The notes under the pieces: generated by a model
The model's input: only the letters and a program-made list of their open reading frames with translations
Databases searched by the model: none
What the model was told of the DNA's origin: nothing
From: Bacteroidota bacterium
GTDB lineage: Bacteria > Bacteroidota > Bacteroidia > Sphingobacteriales > Sphingobacteriaceae
NCBI GenBank assembly: GCA_018266915.1
Contig: JAFDZM010000068.1
Coordinates: 62,001-126,000 of the forward strand
DNA length: 64,000 bases
Reading direction: 5' to 3'
Shown: positions 18,691-27,443 of the stretch, in pieces
Numbering within the stretch: the stretch's first letter is position 1
How the letters are laid out: the number at the start of each line of letters is the position of its first letter
Made by a program: the position numbers and the translations under genes

Positions 18691-19503
18691 TTATGTGTTT
18701 TGGTAAGATTGATAGATCAATATCACGACCTCTGATGCCATTTGCCTGAATACATAATTAAAATTCCTTTCCTTGAGTTCCGGCAACAGGTAAACCGGAA
18801 TTCTTTTATGCCGCACATACAAGGCCTCTCCTTTTTGCAAATGCTCTAACGCTTCTAAAATTGTAATCATTGGCCGGGGCATTTCCATCTCCCGCACGTC
18901 AACTTCTGTAAATGTTAAATTATAATGCTGAAGAATGCTGTCGAATAACTCCACGTCTTCGGTGGTAGCTGATTGCAGTTCATTCAATGCTTCATCGCCA
19001 TCTACTCTAGTTATATAAGTACATACCAATTCCGGCTGTTTTCTGGTGACAGTGATAGCATATCCCTTTGCCCTTAATAGCCGGATAAGCGGTGCAGGCT
19101 CGAATGAGTTAATCACCAGCATGGTTTGCCCGGCCTTAACCCCGGACAGTTTTTTCAAAATAGTATTCAACGGATCCTCACCTGCTGCCAATTGGGGACG
19201 GGCATCGTGAGAGATTACTATGTCGATTGCTTCATCTGCAGCCGACGTGCCGACTGGGGCTTCACCCGCTGACGCCCAAATTCCAACCTCAAATCCGATT
19301 TGAGCTAAATTATCCAGTATTTTATTCACCGGGCAGTCCCCAATTATCGCTGCTTCGGCAATGGTCACTCTTGGCGCCAATAATTTCCGGAGGATCGGGT
19401 TTTTCAATTTATTAAAATGCGGACTAAGTAATATCAATGTATCGATGGCTAGTGGATTGTCCTTAATAACAGCCCCTATCCTTGTTGATGGCGTGATAAT
19501 CAT
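18691..19503 (-). CDS. DUF1858 + DUF2249 domain protein
   Basis: This 270-residue protein has an N-terminal DUF1858-like domain (about 1-70; STRIGAVIKDNPLAIDTLI, with DCPV) of the type found with hybrid-cluster and ScdA proteins. Two DUF2249-like segments follow (about 85-160, with LDA/ARPQLAAGEDPL and INSFEPAPLIRLLRAKGY, and about 180-265). DUF2249 proteins accompany NO and nitrate respiration genes. It sits between RIC and a polytopic membrane protein in one operon. The biochemical role is unknown. Confidence 0.75.
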   Translation of the reverse strand: MIITPSTRIGAVIKDNPLAIDTLILLSPHFNKLKNPILRKLLAPRVTIAEAAIIGDCPVNKILDNLAQIGFEVGIWASAGEAPVGTSAADEAIDIVISHDARPQLAAGEDPLNTILKKLSGVKAGQTMLVINSFEPAPLIRLLRAKGYAITVTRKQPELVCTYITRVDGDEALNELQSATTEDVELFDSILQHYNLTFTEVDVREMEMPRPMITILEALEHLQKGEALYVRHKRIPVYLLPELKERNFNYVFRQMASEVVILIYQSYQNT

Positions 19504-19549
19504 ATCTTTAAATTGAAAATAAGGCTGATTTTTATTCAGCCCTATTAGG

Positions 19550-20503
19550 TTATGCGTATACTTCTTTTTCTAATGCAATTGCCTTTGGAAAAAGAATATT
19601 ATTTTCAAGATGGATATGCATGTGGAGATCACTTTCGAAATTCTCCAGCATTTTATAAAGAAGTGCATAGCTGTTGCACGCTTTTTCAGGCAATGTATAA
19701 TTGTGCGTTAATTCCCGTATGTGCCTGGCCAGGTCGCCTACAATGTCATGGTCGTTCTCCATCGCTGCAATGGGCTCTTTCACGGTTTGAAATATCTGTT
19801 GATCCTTATCCTTTCCCAAAGCCGAATTTTCCAGCTCTTTGATGTAAGGAAAAAGAACAACCTCTTCTTTTTGCAGATGAAGAGCTAATTCACTTGCCAT
19901 CTCGTCAACAAGATTTCTGATCGTTTTTAGTTCAGCGTGCTGCTGGCCGTGCCTGTTTGCCACTTTCTCGCTTAAATCCCGTAAAGTGCGCATGTTTTGC
20001 CGTACATAGGCATGATGGACATTGACAATATAGTCGGCGAGGAACGAGAGAGACCAGGAATTAAAATCGTGTTGTGGTATACTTGAACTGGCTTGATCTG
20101 CCTTATTGAGCTCTTCTTTTACCTTTACGATATCAAGGCCGTTTTCGCGGCAGGCATCTTTAAGGGTTTTCTTCCCGCCGCAGCAAAAGTCCAGTCCCAG
20201 TTTCTTAAAAACTTCTGCCTTTCGCAGATCGCCCTTCACAATTTCGCCCAGGGTTTCTTCCTTTATATCAGGGTCATTTTTGCGGATTTCAACTTCCCAA
20301 ACCAATGGTCCGTTTTCAAGGTAATTCCAGGTAAAACAATTTCCTCTTTCACCAAGCAACTGGTAATACAAAGGCTTAGGATCATGGTCATTATGGATCA
20401 CAAATCCCTCGCCGCCTGCAAGCAGGTCAAAATGTTCGAAAATGGTGGGATGTTTTAACCTGGGTTCTATTTTAGTTACATCTAATACAGTTATACTATT
20501 CAT
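19550..20503 (-). CDS. Di-iron Fe-S repair protein (RIC/ScdA/YtfE) fused to a DUF2249 domain
   Basis: This 317-residue protein has an N-terminal DUF2249 domain (about 1-75, GEGFVIHNDHDPKPLYYQL), a ScdA_N domain with LGLDFCCGGKKTLKDAC, and a hemerythrin-like di-iron domain with HHAYVRQN, HLQKEEVVLFPYI, MENDHDIVG and HIHLENNILFP supplying His/Glu ligands. This family repairs iron centres damaged by NO. It is 6 bp from the next gene upstream and 46 bp from the one downstream. The extra DUF2249 domain makes it longer than the usual 220-240 residues. Confidence 0.9.
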   Translation of the reverse strand: MNSITVLDVTKIEPRLKHPTIFEHFDLLAGGEGFVIHNDHDPKPLYYQLLGERGNCFTWNYLENGPLVWEVEIRKNDPDIKEETLGEIVKGDLRKAEVFKKLGLDFCCGGKKTLKDACRENGLDIVKVKEELNKADQASSSIPQHDFNSWSLSFLADYIVNVHHAYVRQNMRTLRDLSEKVANRHGQQHAELKTIRNLVDEMASELALHLQKEEVVLFPYIKELENSALGKDKDQQIFQTVKEPIAAMENDHDIVGDLARHIRELTHNYTLPEKACNSYALLYKMLENFESDLHMHIHLENNILFPKAIALEKEVYA

Positions 20504-20509
20504 GATTAT

Positions 20510-21790
20510 TTAATTTGTTGTTTCTAATACTTTCTCAGAAGTTAGTTGTGCAAGAGTTGTTTCATTCAGACTGGCGGAGCCTATAGTTGAGCAAAACAAT
20601 ATTGCCGTGCTGCAGAATAATAAGATTGCCGCAACCCATAAAAGCCAGGAGTAAATAGAGCTGCTTAACATGACCATGGCTGAAAGGCCCTGAGTCATAA
20701 GTACCACCTCATTTACAATTACGGCTACGGTAAAAAGAATAATGGATTTTTTTGATAAGCTTTCTCTTTGGGTAAAAAACCGGATGTGTAACAAATGCGC
20801 TAAAAGGTAGAGGCTAACAAATCCAAGCATAACAAGATGAAGGTAACCGATAATAATTGGGCGGTCGCCGAACACTTCGTTGCCAACAGACGGAATTACA
20901 ATACCGATCTGCACTGCAGTTTTTATGCAAAATGCTACCATTGCCAACGCTCCGATAGCTTTTGGGAAAGGCTCTAACCCTCTGAGTTTATCTTTTAGGG
21001 AAAAGATCAGCCTTATAAAATGATATAGCACTACGGCCAATAAAACACATCCGCTTACGGCAATTCCTCTTATATAGCCATTAGGGAAATGCCACAAATA
21101 AGAGAGAAATAGAGTAGGCAGCACGGCTGCTGACAAAAGGAAAGAGAAACGATCAACTTTCTTTTGCACAGACCTTACTAATTTGTTATAAAATTGGTTG
21201 AAGAATATGGCAAATACAGCTAAAGTAAAAAACCCGTTATATTGAAAATGGAGGTAAGTATATATTGAGTCCTTATATAGTAAGAGGTTTACATGATGTG
21301 TTGCCATCATATAAGCTAACGTAAATGGACCGACTGAGGATAGGTCTGCAAAAATCAATGCAGCAATGCTGAGCACTCTGACAGCCCTGCCGGGTTTAGT
21401 TTGACGGAGGTCTTTAATGAAAACCAAGCTAAAGGCATAGGTGAATAAAATAAACAGGGTTGAAAATGCGATAGAATAAAGCCCATAGCCCTGGAAAGGA
21501 AAACTGAACAACATTCCCGCACCAGACAAAAATATTCCTGAAAGAAGTATTGTATATTTTCCCTTACTGCTTAATCGCGCTGGCAGAATTTCATATATCA
21601 TAAGGGTAAACAGACATAATGTTATCCATCCCCCGAATGCAAAATGAGAGTGAGCATGGAGAAGATTCTTGAAATCCACCCATGGCATTGAAAAAAGTAT
21701 TTTAGAACGAAGCACTGTTCCCAGGAAGGCCACAATCGCAAGATTTGCCAGTGAAATCTTTAACCACCTGTTTTTTTCTTTAACTAACAT
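20510..21790 (-). CDS. Polytopic membrane protein with His-rich helices, possible heme protein
   Basis: This 426-residue protein has about 12 membrane segments. Histidines sit at HAHSHFAFGGW (near the first loop), MMATHHVN, YLHFQYNG and YLHLVMLG. This repeated His/aromatic/Gly pattern recalls subunit I of heme-copper oxidases and NO reductases, but the full ligand set of those enzymes cannot be confirmed by eye. It lies between the Rrf2 regulator and RIC, so a role in sensing, reducing or surviving NO is likely. I do not recognise a named family. Confidence 0.55.
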   Translation of the reverse strand: MLVKEKNRWLKISLANLAIVAFLGTVLRSKILFSMPWVDFKNLLHAHSHFAFGGWITLCLFTLMIYEILPARLSSKGKYTILLSGIFLSGAGMLFSFPFQGYGLYSIAFSTLFILFTYAFSLVFIKDLRQTKPGRAVRVLSIAALIFADLSSVGPFTLAYMMATHHVNLLLYKDSIYTYLHFQYNGFFTLAVFAIFFNQFYNKLVRSVQKKVDRFSFLLSAAVLPTLFLSYLWHFPNGYIRGIAVSGCVLLAVVLYHFIRLIFSLKDKLRGLEPFPKAIGALAMVAFCIKTAVQIGIVIPSVGNEVFGDRPIIIGYLHLVMLGFVSLYLLAHLLHIRFFTQRESLSKKSIILFTVAVIVNEVVLMTQGLSAMVMLSSSIYSWLLWVAAILLFCSTAILFCSTIGSASLNETTLAQLTSEKVLETTN

Positions 21791-21838
21791 TATTCTATAA
21801 TATATAAAGACCTTTAAATCCTTAATTAGGATAAATTT

Positions 21839-22273
21839 TTACGCGGATCTTAAGAAGCCTCTTCCTCTTTTTAATTTGCTTGCCATAGCGCCGATGGTCG
21901 ATTTCTCCATCATTGTTTTCATTCCCGATCTAATAGTTTTGTATTGCTGATGAAGCGGACACGGTTCTGTTTCGGAGCAGGCATCAAGGCCAAGAACACA
22001 GCCTGCAAATAATGAATCTCCATCCACCGCACTGATGATCTCAATCAGCTTTATCTTATGCTGTTCTCTATTCAAATAGTAGCCACCGTTGACACCTTTT
22101 TGGGAGCTGACAATATGGTGGCGCGTTAGAATCTGCATGATCTTGGCAGTGAAATGCTGAGGCGCCAATATGTGTTCACATATTTCAGAAATACCAACTT
22201 TTTTGTCCAGGCTGCTTTCTGCTGATATATAGATCGCTGCTCTTATCGCATATTCACTGGACTTCGAAAACAT
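21839..22273 (-). CDS. Rrf2-family Fe-S transcription regulator (NsrR/IscR-like)
   Basis: This 144-residue protein has an N-terminal winged helix (SKSSEYAIRAAIYI) and three cysteines at 92, 99 and 105 (GCVLGLDACSETEPC), the usual cluster-binding triplet of NsrR/IscR. An Fe-S cluster attacked by NO would relieve repression, so it probably controls this operon. It is the first gene of a seven-gene leftward operon (to 16717) and is preceded by two ATGA-N6-TCAT boxes, so a Crp/Fnr protein likely acts as well. Confidence 0.88.
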   Translation of the reverse strand: MFSKSSEYAIRAAIYISAESSLDKKVGISEICEHILAPQHFTAKIMQILTRHHIVSSQKGVNGGYYLNREQHKIKLIEIISAVDGDSLFAGCVLGLDACSETEPCPLHQQYKTIRSGMKTMMEKSTIGAMASKLKRGRGFLRSA

Positions 22274-22353
22274 AAATCACCGTATTAGTCAATTCCATTG
22301 ATCCCTTTTCGTGGAAATATGATGCAAGGTAACCCTGTTACGATTGCTATCCG

Positions 22354-22389
22354 ATGACGAGAATCATCACAATAAATGATTTAAATCAT
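22354..22389. promoter_or_regulatory. Paired ATGA-N6-TCAT boxes upstream of the Rrf2-led operon
   Basis: ATGACGAGAATCAT (22354-22367) and the perfect palindrome ATGATTTAAATCAT (22376-22389) start 22 bp apart. They lie about 80-115 bp before the Rrf2 start at 22273, with the same geometry as the pairs near 10136, 10211 and 63676. Confidence 0.65.
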
Positions 22390-22470
22390 AGTCATTATTG
22401 GTCAGGTTTATCGACCCGAATTACTTACCATTTTATTGTGATTTAGTGCATAAATGGTGTTTTGATACTA

Positions 22471-22507
22471 ATAAAAAACCCTGCAAACTTTTGATTTGCA
22501 GGGTTTT
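22471..22507. terminator. Strong hairpin terminator next to border repeat 2
   Basis: AAAACCCTGCAAA pairs with TTTGCAGGGTTTT around CTTTTGA, with A and T tracts on the two sides. It sits 24 bp before border repeat copy 2, in the same relative place as the tRNA-Glu terminator at the other two borders but with a different sequence. Confidence 0.8.
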
Positions 22508-22530
22508 AGTATTTTTTGATACTGTTTTAA

Positions 22531-22710
22531 GTAGCCCGTAGGGGAAGCTTTTCGAACCCCTTTTTAGCAGACCTAAAGCTTTTAGCAGCATATTGAATGA
22601 TAGCAAGTAATTTACAATCAACTAATTAAATATTTGATGTTACTCAAAACGCCTCAACTTTAGTTAACATAATATTTTGTTAGAATCAGTATTTGCCAAA
22701 TCATCCTGAG
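22531..22710 (-). repeat. Island border repeat, copy 2 (tRNA-Glu 3' end plus about 150 bp)
   Basis: It begins with the same 16 nt as the tRNA-Glu 3' end (GTAGCCCGTAGGGGAA). It has the same 5-nt insertion site in the T-arm (gcttt) as copy 1 and ends at TCATCCTGAG, where similarity to copy 1 stops. It is the boundary between the nos island and the RiPP/mobilisation island. Confidence 0.75.
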
Positions 22711-22853
22711 ATATAATATGTTCGGGTTTGCGGGGTTACAGTGGCCGCCGTACTTTTCTTTTCTTCAAGCGCCTAAAAGAAAAGTACCAAAAGAAAAGGT
22801 CTGTCTCAATTTTACTTCAAAAATTGATTGGGCGTATATTTTTTGCTCAGTTT

Positions 22854-22906
22854 GGTTCGAGTCCTGCTCCCGCTAAACTCAGCTCGTTTTGTAAGACGAG
22901 CTTTTA
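22854..22906 (+). other. Possible tRNA 3'-end relic followed by a terminator
   Basis: GGTTCGAGTCCTGCTCCCGCT (22854-22874) looks like a tRNA T-loop and acceptor 3' end, but the 5' T-stem does not pair and no tRNA body precedes it. A hairpin AGCTCGT/ACGAGCT with T-run follows (22881-22906). It may be a scar of an older tRNA-directed insertion. No gene is seen in the rest of the spacer 22711-23073. Confidence 0.35.
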
Positions 22907-23073
22907 TCAGCATTGAAAAGAAGTAAAAGAAAATTTTTGTTAGCACTGTTTGTAGCGATCCTAAAAGAAATCGAATTTAGTTGATGATGGAGATTGAGGG
23001 CTTTTGTAACTTTACTACCGGGTTTCTTCCAAGAAGAAAATAATTGCTATCTTTAAAATATAAAAGACAAGTT

Positions 23074-23460
23074 ATGAAAAGTTTAATTGTGATAATCGGT
23101 CTAGCTATAATAGCTTCAAAATCTAACGCTCAACAAAATCTGAATAATGATGCAAATCATCGCGTTATAACCACATTGAGCACTTCCCAATTTGCCGATT
23201 CAATTAGAACCCAAATATTAGCTAACACGAATAAACAAGGACTTGCTCAATCCCCAACTGAAAAGTTCGGTGATCACATGCCTGTTATGCCATTAAAGAA
23301 AGAAGACCAATTGCCTGTTTATTATTCTGAAACTAACGACAAGATGCCGATCAAGTACTATAGGTCGCCAAAAAGCGATACTGTAAAAAATAACTTTTTC
23401 GTTCCTGTTCAAGTTCCCAAAATTACAATCCCAACACCCTCAAAAGTTACAATTAAATAG
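23074..23460 (+). CDS. Small secreted protein, unknown function
   Basis: This 128-residue protein has a signal peptide (MKSLIVIIGLAIIASKSNAQ) and a polar, Pro-rich mature part with repeated DQLPVYY/DKMPIKYY-like segments. The ATG at 23074 is preferred to a TTG at 23044. It lies at the left edge of island B and converges on the exporter gene 17 bp away. I recognise no family. It could belong to the RiPP locus or be an unrelated passenger. Confidence 0.55.
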   Translation: MKSLIVIIGLAIIASKSNAQQNLNNDANHRVITTLSTSQFADSIRTQILANTNKQGLAQSPTEKFGDHMPVMPLKKEDQLPVYYSETNDKMPIKYYRSPKSDTVKNNFFVPVQVPKITIPTPSKVTIK

Positions 23461-23476
23461 ACTGCCGTTAAACTGC

Positions 23477-25696
23477 TTAAGAGCCAAGTTCCAGTTGATT
23501 TTTAACAAGCTCGTAATATACACCTTTATTAATGGTTAATGAGGTATGATTACCTATCTCTACAATCCTGCCTTTTTCAAGCACGACTATCTGATCGGCG
23601 TTCTTCACAGTACTTAAGCGGTGGGCAACGACAATAACTGTTTTACCGATGAAAAACGTATCTAATCGGTCCATTATTGATGTCTCGTTTGTCGCATCCA
23701 GGCTGCTTGTCGCCTCGTCAAAGAGTAAATAATTCGGATCTTTATATACAGAACGTGCGATCAAAATGCGCTGTTTTTGTCCTCCGCTCAATCCGACACC
23801 GCTCGTCCCTATTTTAGTGTTGAACCCCAATGGCAGTTGCTCTACAAACTCCTCAACATTGCTCACATAAACGGCTCGTTTAAATCGCTCTGTGTCGGGG
23901 AACGAACCATCTACAACTATGTTTTTTGCAATGGTGTCATTAAAAATATAACCATCCTGCATTACAGTGCCACATTGACCTCTCCACCATTTCGGTGAAA
24001 AATCTTGTAAACCATAATCTCCAAGCTCAATCTGCCCTCCGCTGGGCTCATAAAACCCCAATAACAATTTTAACAACGTTGTTTTGCCACTACCACTTGC
24101 GCCAACAATTGCCGTGATCTTTCCTTTAGGTATAACCAAATTAATGTCCTTTAAAACATAAGGAGATCGTGGCCCTTGATATTGAAAATTCAAATTCTTT
24201 ATACAGATGTCTTCGTGTATTGAAAGGATCTCTTTCTTCTGAAGGTCGTATAACCCCTCTTGCTCCTCGTCCTCTTTTTGATGGACTTCCTGTAGTCTAC
24301 TGAAACTCAGATTTGCATCCTGGGCGGATTTGAAAAATTGGATCAACTGTTGTAGTGGGCCGTTAGTTTGTCCTATTATAAATGATATACTCAGCATTAT
24401 ACCCAGACTCAACTGATTCTCCATAACAGCGATTGCAGAAAGGAAAGAAACGACCAAATTCTTTAAATGCGAAAAAAAGAAAAAACCGGTTTGTTGATAT
24501 TGCTCTAATTTCAATCCTTTTATGTTGAGTTTGTATTGACGAATCTGTAAAAATTCCCATTCCCAACGCTTTTCCTGTTCGCTGCCATAAAGTTTGATTT
24601 CCTGCATGCCTACAACTAACTCAAATAATTTTTCCTGGGTCGCTTTATTTTGAGTAAAACGGACATAATCAAGCTGTTTTCTTTTTTTCTGAAACAGAAA
24701 CATCCAAATGATCGCAGATGCACTAAAAACAATAAAAGCCACCCAAATAGTGAACTTATAGGTCAGCAGAATTGATGATAAAACCACAATTTGTAAACTG
24801 GAAAACATTGTACTTATAATGTCGGATGTTAAAAATGTTTCGATCTTGTGGTGATCATTGATTCTCTGTGACACGTCACCAACTGATTTGCTGTCAAAAA
24901 ATTTAATTGGTAAGTGCATTAGCTTTTTAAGAAAGTCTGATATTATGCTCAAGCTTATCTTGGCATTCATATGTAGTAATATCCATCCCCTAAAAACATC
25001 CAACATTGTACTGCCGGCATATAATACAAATTGTGACAAGATAAATAATACGATTAACGAATAACTCTTTCCGACTACACCTTTATCAATAAGACCTTGA
25101 GTGAAGTAAGGTAACGCTATAGTGACTCCAACGGATAAACACATACACAAAAGCAGCATCGCTATTGGTTTCTTAAATGGTTTTAAATACGTAAGTAAAA
25201 ATCGCCAGTCACTTTTGTCCCAAGAGTCATAATTGTGCTTGTCATAGAAAGATGCAGTCGGTTCCAGAAGAAGAGCAATGCCCTTATTACCTTCAGATGT
25301 TTGCCAAAACTTGAGAAAGTCCTCTTCCTTTAATTTGGTTATTCCGTGCGCGGGGTCGGCAATAATATACAGCGAGCCATTACGGTTAGAGGGCGTCGGT
25401 GATTTTATTTTTATTTTATATAATACGACAAAATGCTCTTGATTCCAATGTAAAATGACCGGCATTGGAACTTCCTCCTTTAAAACATCAAGGCCGACCT
25501 TGACCATTAGTGTCCTAAAACCAATCTTTTCGGCCGCCTGACTGATGCCTAATAAACTGACTCCTTCCCTTGTAATGTAACATTGCTCTCTAAGGAAATC
25601 AAGGTTTATCTTTTTGCCATAGAATTCGGCTACCATCTGCAAGCAAGTTGGTCCGCAGTCATATGAATCCAACTGTTTAGAAAAAGGATAATTCAT
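23477..25696 (-). CDS. Peptidase C39-containing ABC exporter (RiPP leader cleavage and export)
   Basis: This 739-residue protein has an N-terminal C39 cysteine peptidase domain (about 1-140) with Cys14 in SYDCGPTCLQM, His in QEHFVVLY and Asp in IIADPAHG. A six-helix ABC membrane domain follows (about 160-440), then an ATPase domain (about 500-735) with Walker A GASGSGKTT, signature LSGGQKQRI and Walker B YLLFDEATSSLD. Such proteins cut double-Gly leaders and export the mature peptide. The four precursors encoded upstream all carry GG at residues 34-35. It lies downstream of the radical SAM gene in the same direction. Confidence 0.93.
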   Translation of the reverse strand: MNYPFSKQLDSYDCGPTCLQMVAEFYGKKINLDFLREQCYITREGVSLLGISQAAEKIGFRTLMVKVGLDVLKEEVPMPVILHWNQEHFVVLYKIKIKSPTPSNRNGSLYIIADPAHGITKLKEEDFLKFWQTSEGNKGIALLLEPTASFYDKHNYDSWDKSDWRFLLTYLKPFKKPIAMLLLCMCLSVGVTIALPYFTQGLIDKGVVGKSYSLIVLFILSQFVLYAGSTMLDVFRGWILLHMNAKISLSIISDFLKKLMHLPIKFFDSKSVGDVSQRINDHHKIETFLTSDIISTMFSSLQIVVLSSILLTYKFTIWVAFIVFSASAIIWMFLFQKKRKQLDYVRFTQNKATQEKLFELVVGMQEIKLYGSEQEKRWEWEFLQIRQYKLNIKGLKLEQYQQTGFFFFSHLKNLVVSFLSAIAVMENQLSLGIMLSISFIIGQTNGPLQQLIQFFKSAQDANLSFSRLQEVHQKEDEEQEGLYDLQKKEILSIHEDICIKNLNFQYQGPRSPYVLKDINLVIPKGKITAIVGASGSGKTTLLKLLLGFYEPSGGQIELGDYGLQDFSPKWWRGQCGTVMQDGYIFNDTIAKNIVVDGSFPDTERFKRAVYVSNVEEFVEQLPLGFNTKIGTSGVGLSGGQKQRILIARSVYKDPNYLLFDEATSSLDATNETSIMDRLDTFFIGKTVIVVAHRLSTVKNADQIVVLEKGRIVEIGNHTSLTINKGVYYELVKNQLELGS

Positions 25697-25748
25697 TTTA
25701 AAGTAGTCTTAACGCATTTTCAAATTATTCTGAGAATCTATTTGCTGG

Positions 25749-27104
25749 TTAAATCGTTGCCGAGCGTAGCTCCTCATTTTTTTTCCTTATAAAATAGTCA
25801 AGTAATAGCCTGTCTTTATAGTTAGATTTAAAAGGTGGGCAGGCTGGAGTTCCCTCAAACCATGATTTCGGACAGCCACCTCCACAGATTGGCAGATGTT
25901 TGCAGGTTTTACACCACGTTTGACCGGAAGTTAGCATGTCATTCCAATTTCTTAGAGTTGCATTTTCGTTATATGTCTCCTTTGGAAAAAACAAGTTTCC
26001 AATAAGGCTGTCGCCTTTGCCATAGGTATCTGAATATGGAAACTCCCAGCAAGCATATATATTTCCAAAAGCATCGAATACCTCAGAGTCCTTTTTTTCT
26101 GCCATGCAAACAGAATAAGTCCTTTTAGGCATAACATTCACCGCAATATTATATTCATAGCATTTCAATAACCATTCAATTTCTTTTTCAGCAAAAAAGT
26201 CCTTTTTTAAACTGTCTTTACCTGCGTCATTACCTCCAAAATCCACGATGGTAGCAAAGTACATGCTAACTTTTCCTTGTAGCTTATTTTCGTTGACGTA
26301 GTCGATTAATGGTTCAACATATTGATAATTAGTTTTATCGATATTCACTCGAATTGAAATACGGCAGCCATTTTCTTTGAATTCTGGCAAATTTGTGACA
26401 TCAACGATGTTTTTAAAAATAATGTCAAATGTTGCATCACCAGTTTTAGTTATTCGTCTGGTGTCATGGGATTCGGCAGTTCCATCAAGCGTAATCTGAT
26501 AACCGGATACTTTGCACTCTTCGACAAGTTCTTTAAATAGCGCGGGTTTCAGACTTAATCCATTTGTGATCATATCTGATGTATAATTTAAGCCGCGTTC
26601 CTTTGCTAATTCAATCAATTTGGCAGAAGTTTTTTTGATGGAAGAATATCCGGTTAGGGGTTCACCACCATACCAGGTTATCGCTAACCCCTCATATTCT
26701 TTTTGAGATAGAAGGTAGACGATGCGTTCATAATATTTATCAATTACAGAGTCGCTCGCATAGTGTTTGGAATGACTCTGTCCGCAATAATGGCAACCAA
26801 GTTGACAATTCGCAGACGGTTGAATAGTCATGCTTAGATAATTACCCTCTTCCTTGACTTTAGCATTGACAGCCATTATGTAACTGAATTCATCCTGGTC
26901 TTCAGGAACAATAAACTCTTTTTCTTCGAGGACATTCCTCATTTCTGAATCAATAATGTCAAAATTACCTGCTGTAAGATTTTCATATATATTCTCTTCT
27001 ACAAGGATTGACGTAGCGCTTCTCGTCGAGAATATGATTCGCTTTTTGTCTAAACCGACGTCACTTAATTCGTCAGTCGTCAAAACATAATTTGATAATT
27101 TCAT
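25749..27104 (-). CDS. Radical SAM/SPASM peptide maturase
   Basis: This 451-residue protein has the radical SAM motif CQLGCHYC (Cys100, Cys104, Cys107) after about 90 N-terminal residues that may form a leader-binding RRE-like region. A TIM-barrel core contains TWYGGEPLTGY. A C-terminal SPASM domain is rich in Cys (CKTCKHLPICGGGCPKSW, then CPPF) for extra Fe-S clusters. It is encoded directly downstream of four precursor genes, so it probably modifies their Cys-rich cores (for example thioether or other carbon crosslinks). The exact chemistry cannot be read from the sequence. Confidence 0.9.
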   Translation of the reverse strand: MKLSNYVLTTDELSDVGLDKKRIIFSTRSATSILVEENIYENLTAGNFDIIDSEMRNVLEEKEFIVPEDQDEFSYIMAVNAKVKEEGNYLSMTIQPSANCQLGCHYCGQSHSKHYASDSVIDKYYERIVYLLSQKEYEGLAITWYGGEPLTGYSSIKKTSAKLIELAKERGLNYTSDMITNGLSLKPALFKELVEECKVSGYQITLDGTAESHDTRRITKTGDATFDIIFKNIVDVTNLPEFKENGCRISIRVNIDKTNYQYVEPLIDYVNENKLQGKVSMYFATIVDFGGNDAGKDSLKKDFFAEKEIEWLLKCYEYNIAVNVMPKRTYSVCMAEKKDSEVFDAFGNIYACWEFPYSDTYGKGDSLIGNLFFPKETYNENATLRNWNDMLTSGQTWCKTCKHLPICGGGCPKSWFEGTPACPPFKSNYKDRLLLDYFIRKKNEELRSATI

Positions 27105-27120
27105 TGTTGAATTTTTTTAG

Positions 27121-27152
27121 AGGAATGTGTGCTCATTCCAACACACATTCCT
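27121..27152 (-). terminator. Hairpin between the precursor genes and the radical SAM gene
   Basis: AGGAATGTGTG pairs perfectly with CACACATTCCT around a 10-nt loop, in the 80-bp gap between precursor 1 and the maturase. On the minus strand a T-run (TTTTTTT in AAAAAAATTC read on the reverse) lies near, so it may act as a partial terminator that keeps enzyme levels below precursor levels. Confidence 0.6.
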
Positions 27153-27184
27153 GCGTTAAAGTAAATTTTGAAAGCCGGACATTT

Positions 27185-27379
27185 TCATTTGTCGGAATAG
27201 GTTCCGCACACGACTAAGCTTGGGCAATCGCCAGTATAAGAACCGCAAGTATTTAGGTTTGGACAAGAAGCAACTCCACCGAAAATCATTGAAGCATTCT
27301 GATCATATATAATTTCGAAATTGCTTTGTCTGCCAAGATCATTCTTTATGACCATTGACTGAATTTTCTTTCGTAACAT
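27185..27379 (-). CDS. RiPP precursor peptide 1 (GG leader, Cys-rich core)
   Basis: This 64-residue peptide has a leader of 35 residues ending in Gly34-Gly35 and containing FEIIYDQNAS. The core has four cysteines at 39, 45, 52 and 58 in a doubled motif (CPNLNTCGSYTGD, then CPSLVVCGTY). The ATG at 27379 is chosen over one at 27403 because it aligns with the starts of the other three paralogues. The C39 exporter should cut after GG; the radical SAM enzyme is the likely modifier. Confidence 0.85.
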   Translation of the reverse strand: MLRKKIQSMVIKNDLGRQSNFEIIYDQNASMIFGGVASCPNLNTCGSYTGDCPSLVVCGTYSDK

Positions 27380-27403
27380 GTTTTTTGATGAATTTTTAAG
27401 CAC

Positions 27404-27440
27404 TCTGAGAAAGTTTTTTGATATTACTCAACTTTTGATC
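27404..27440 (-). repeat. 37-nt precursor-upstream element, copy 1
   Basis: TCTGAGAAAGTTTTTTGATA and the following 17 nt (plus-strand orientation) match the elements at 27729 and 28025 with few changes. It ends 24 nt upstream of the ATG of precursor 1. Probably a promoter or regulator element copied with each gene. Confidence 0.65.
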
Positions 27441-27443
27441 AAG

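Larger units (their letters stand above)
8271..22530. mobile_element. Genomic island A (nos / NO-stress cargo), probably non-autonomous
   Basis: The island is bounded by two direct copies of the tRNA-Glu 3'-end repeat, 14,260 bp apart. It contains a broken large serine recombinase at its left end and no intact recombinase or mobilisation gene. Cargo: an outer-membrane protein and a Cys-motif protein, a nos operon and an NO/Fe-S repair operon. Inference: an element captured beside island B, able to move only with help in trans. The borders are seen in the sequence; mobility is not. Confidence 0.55.
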
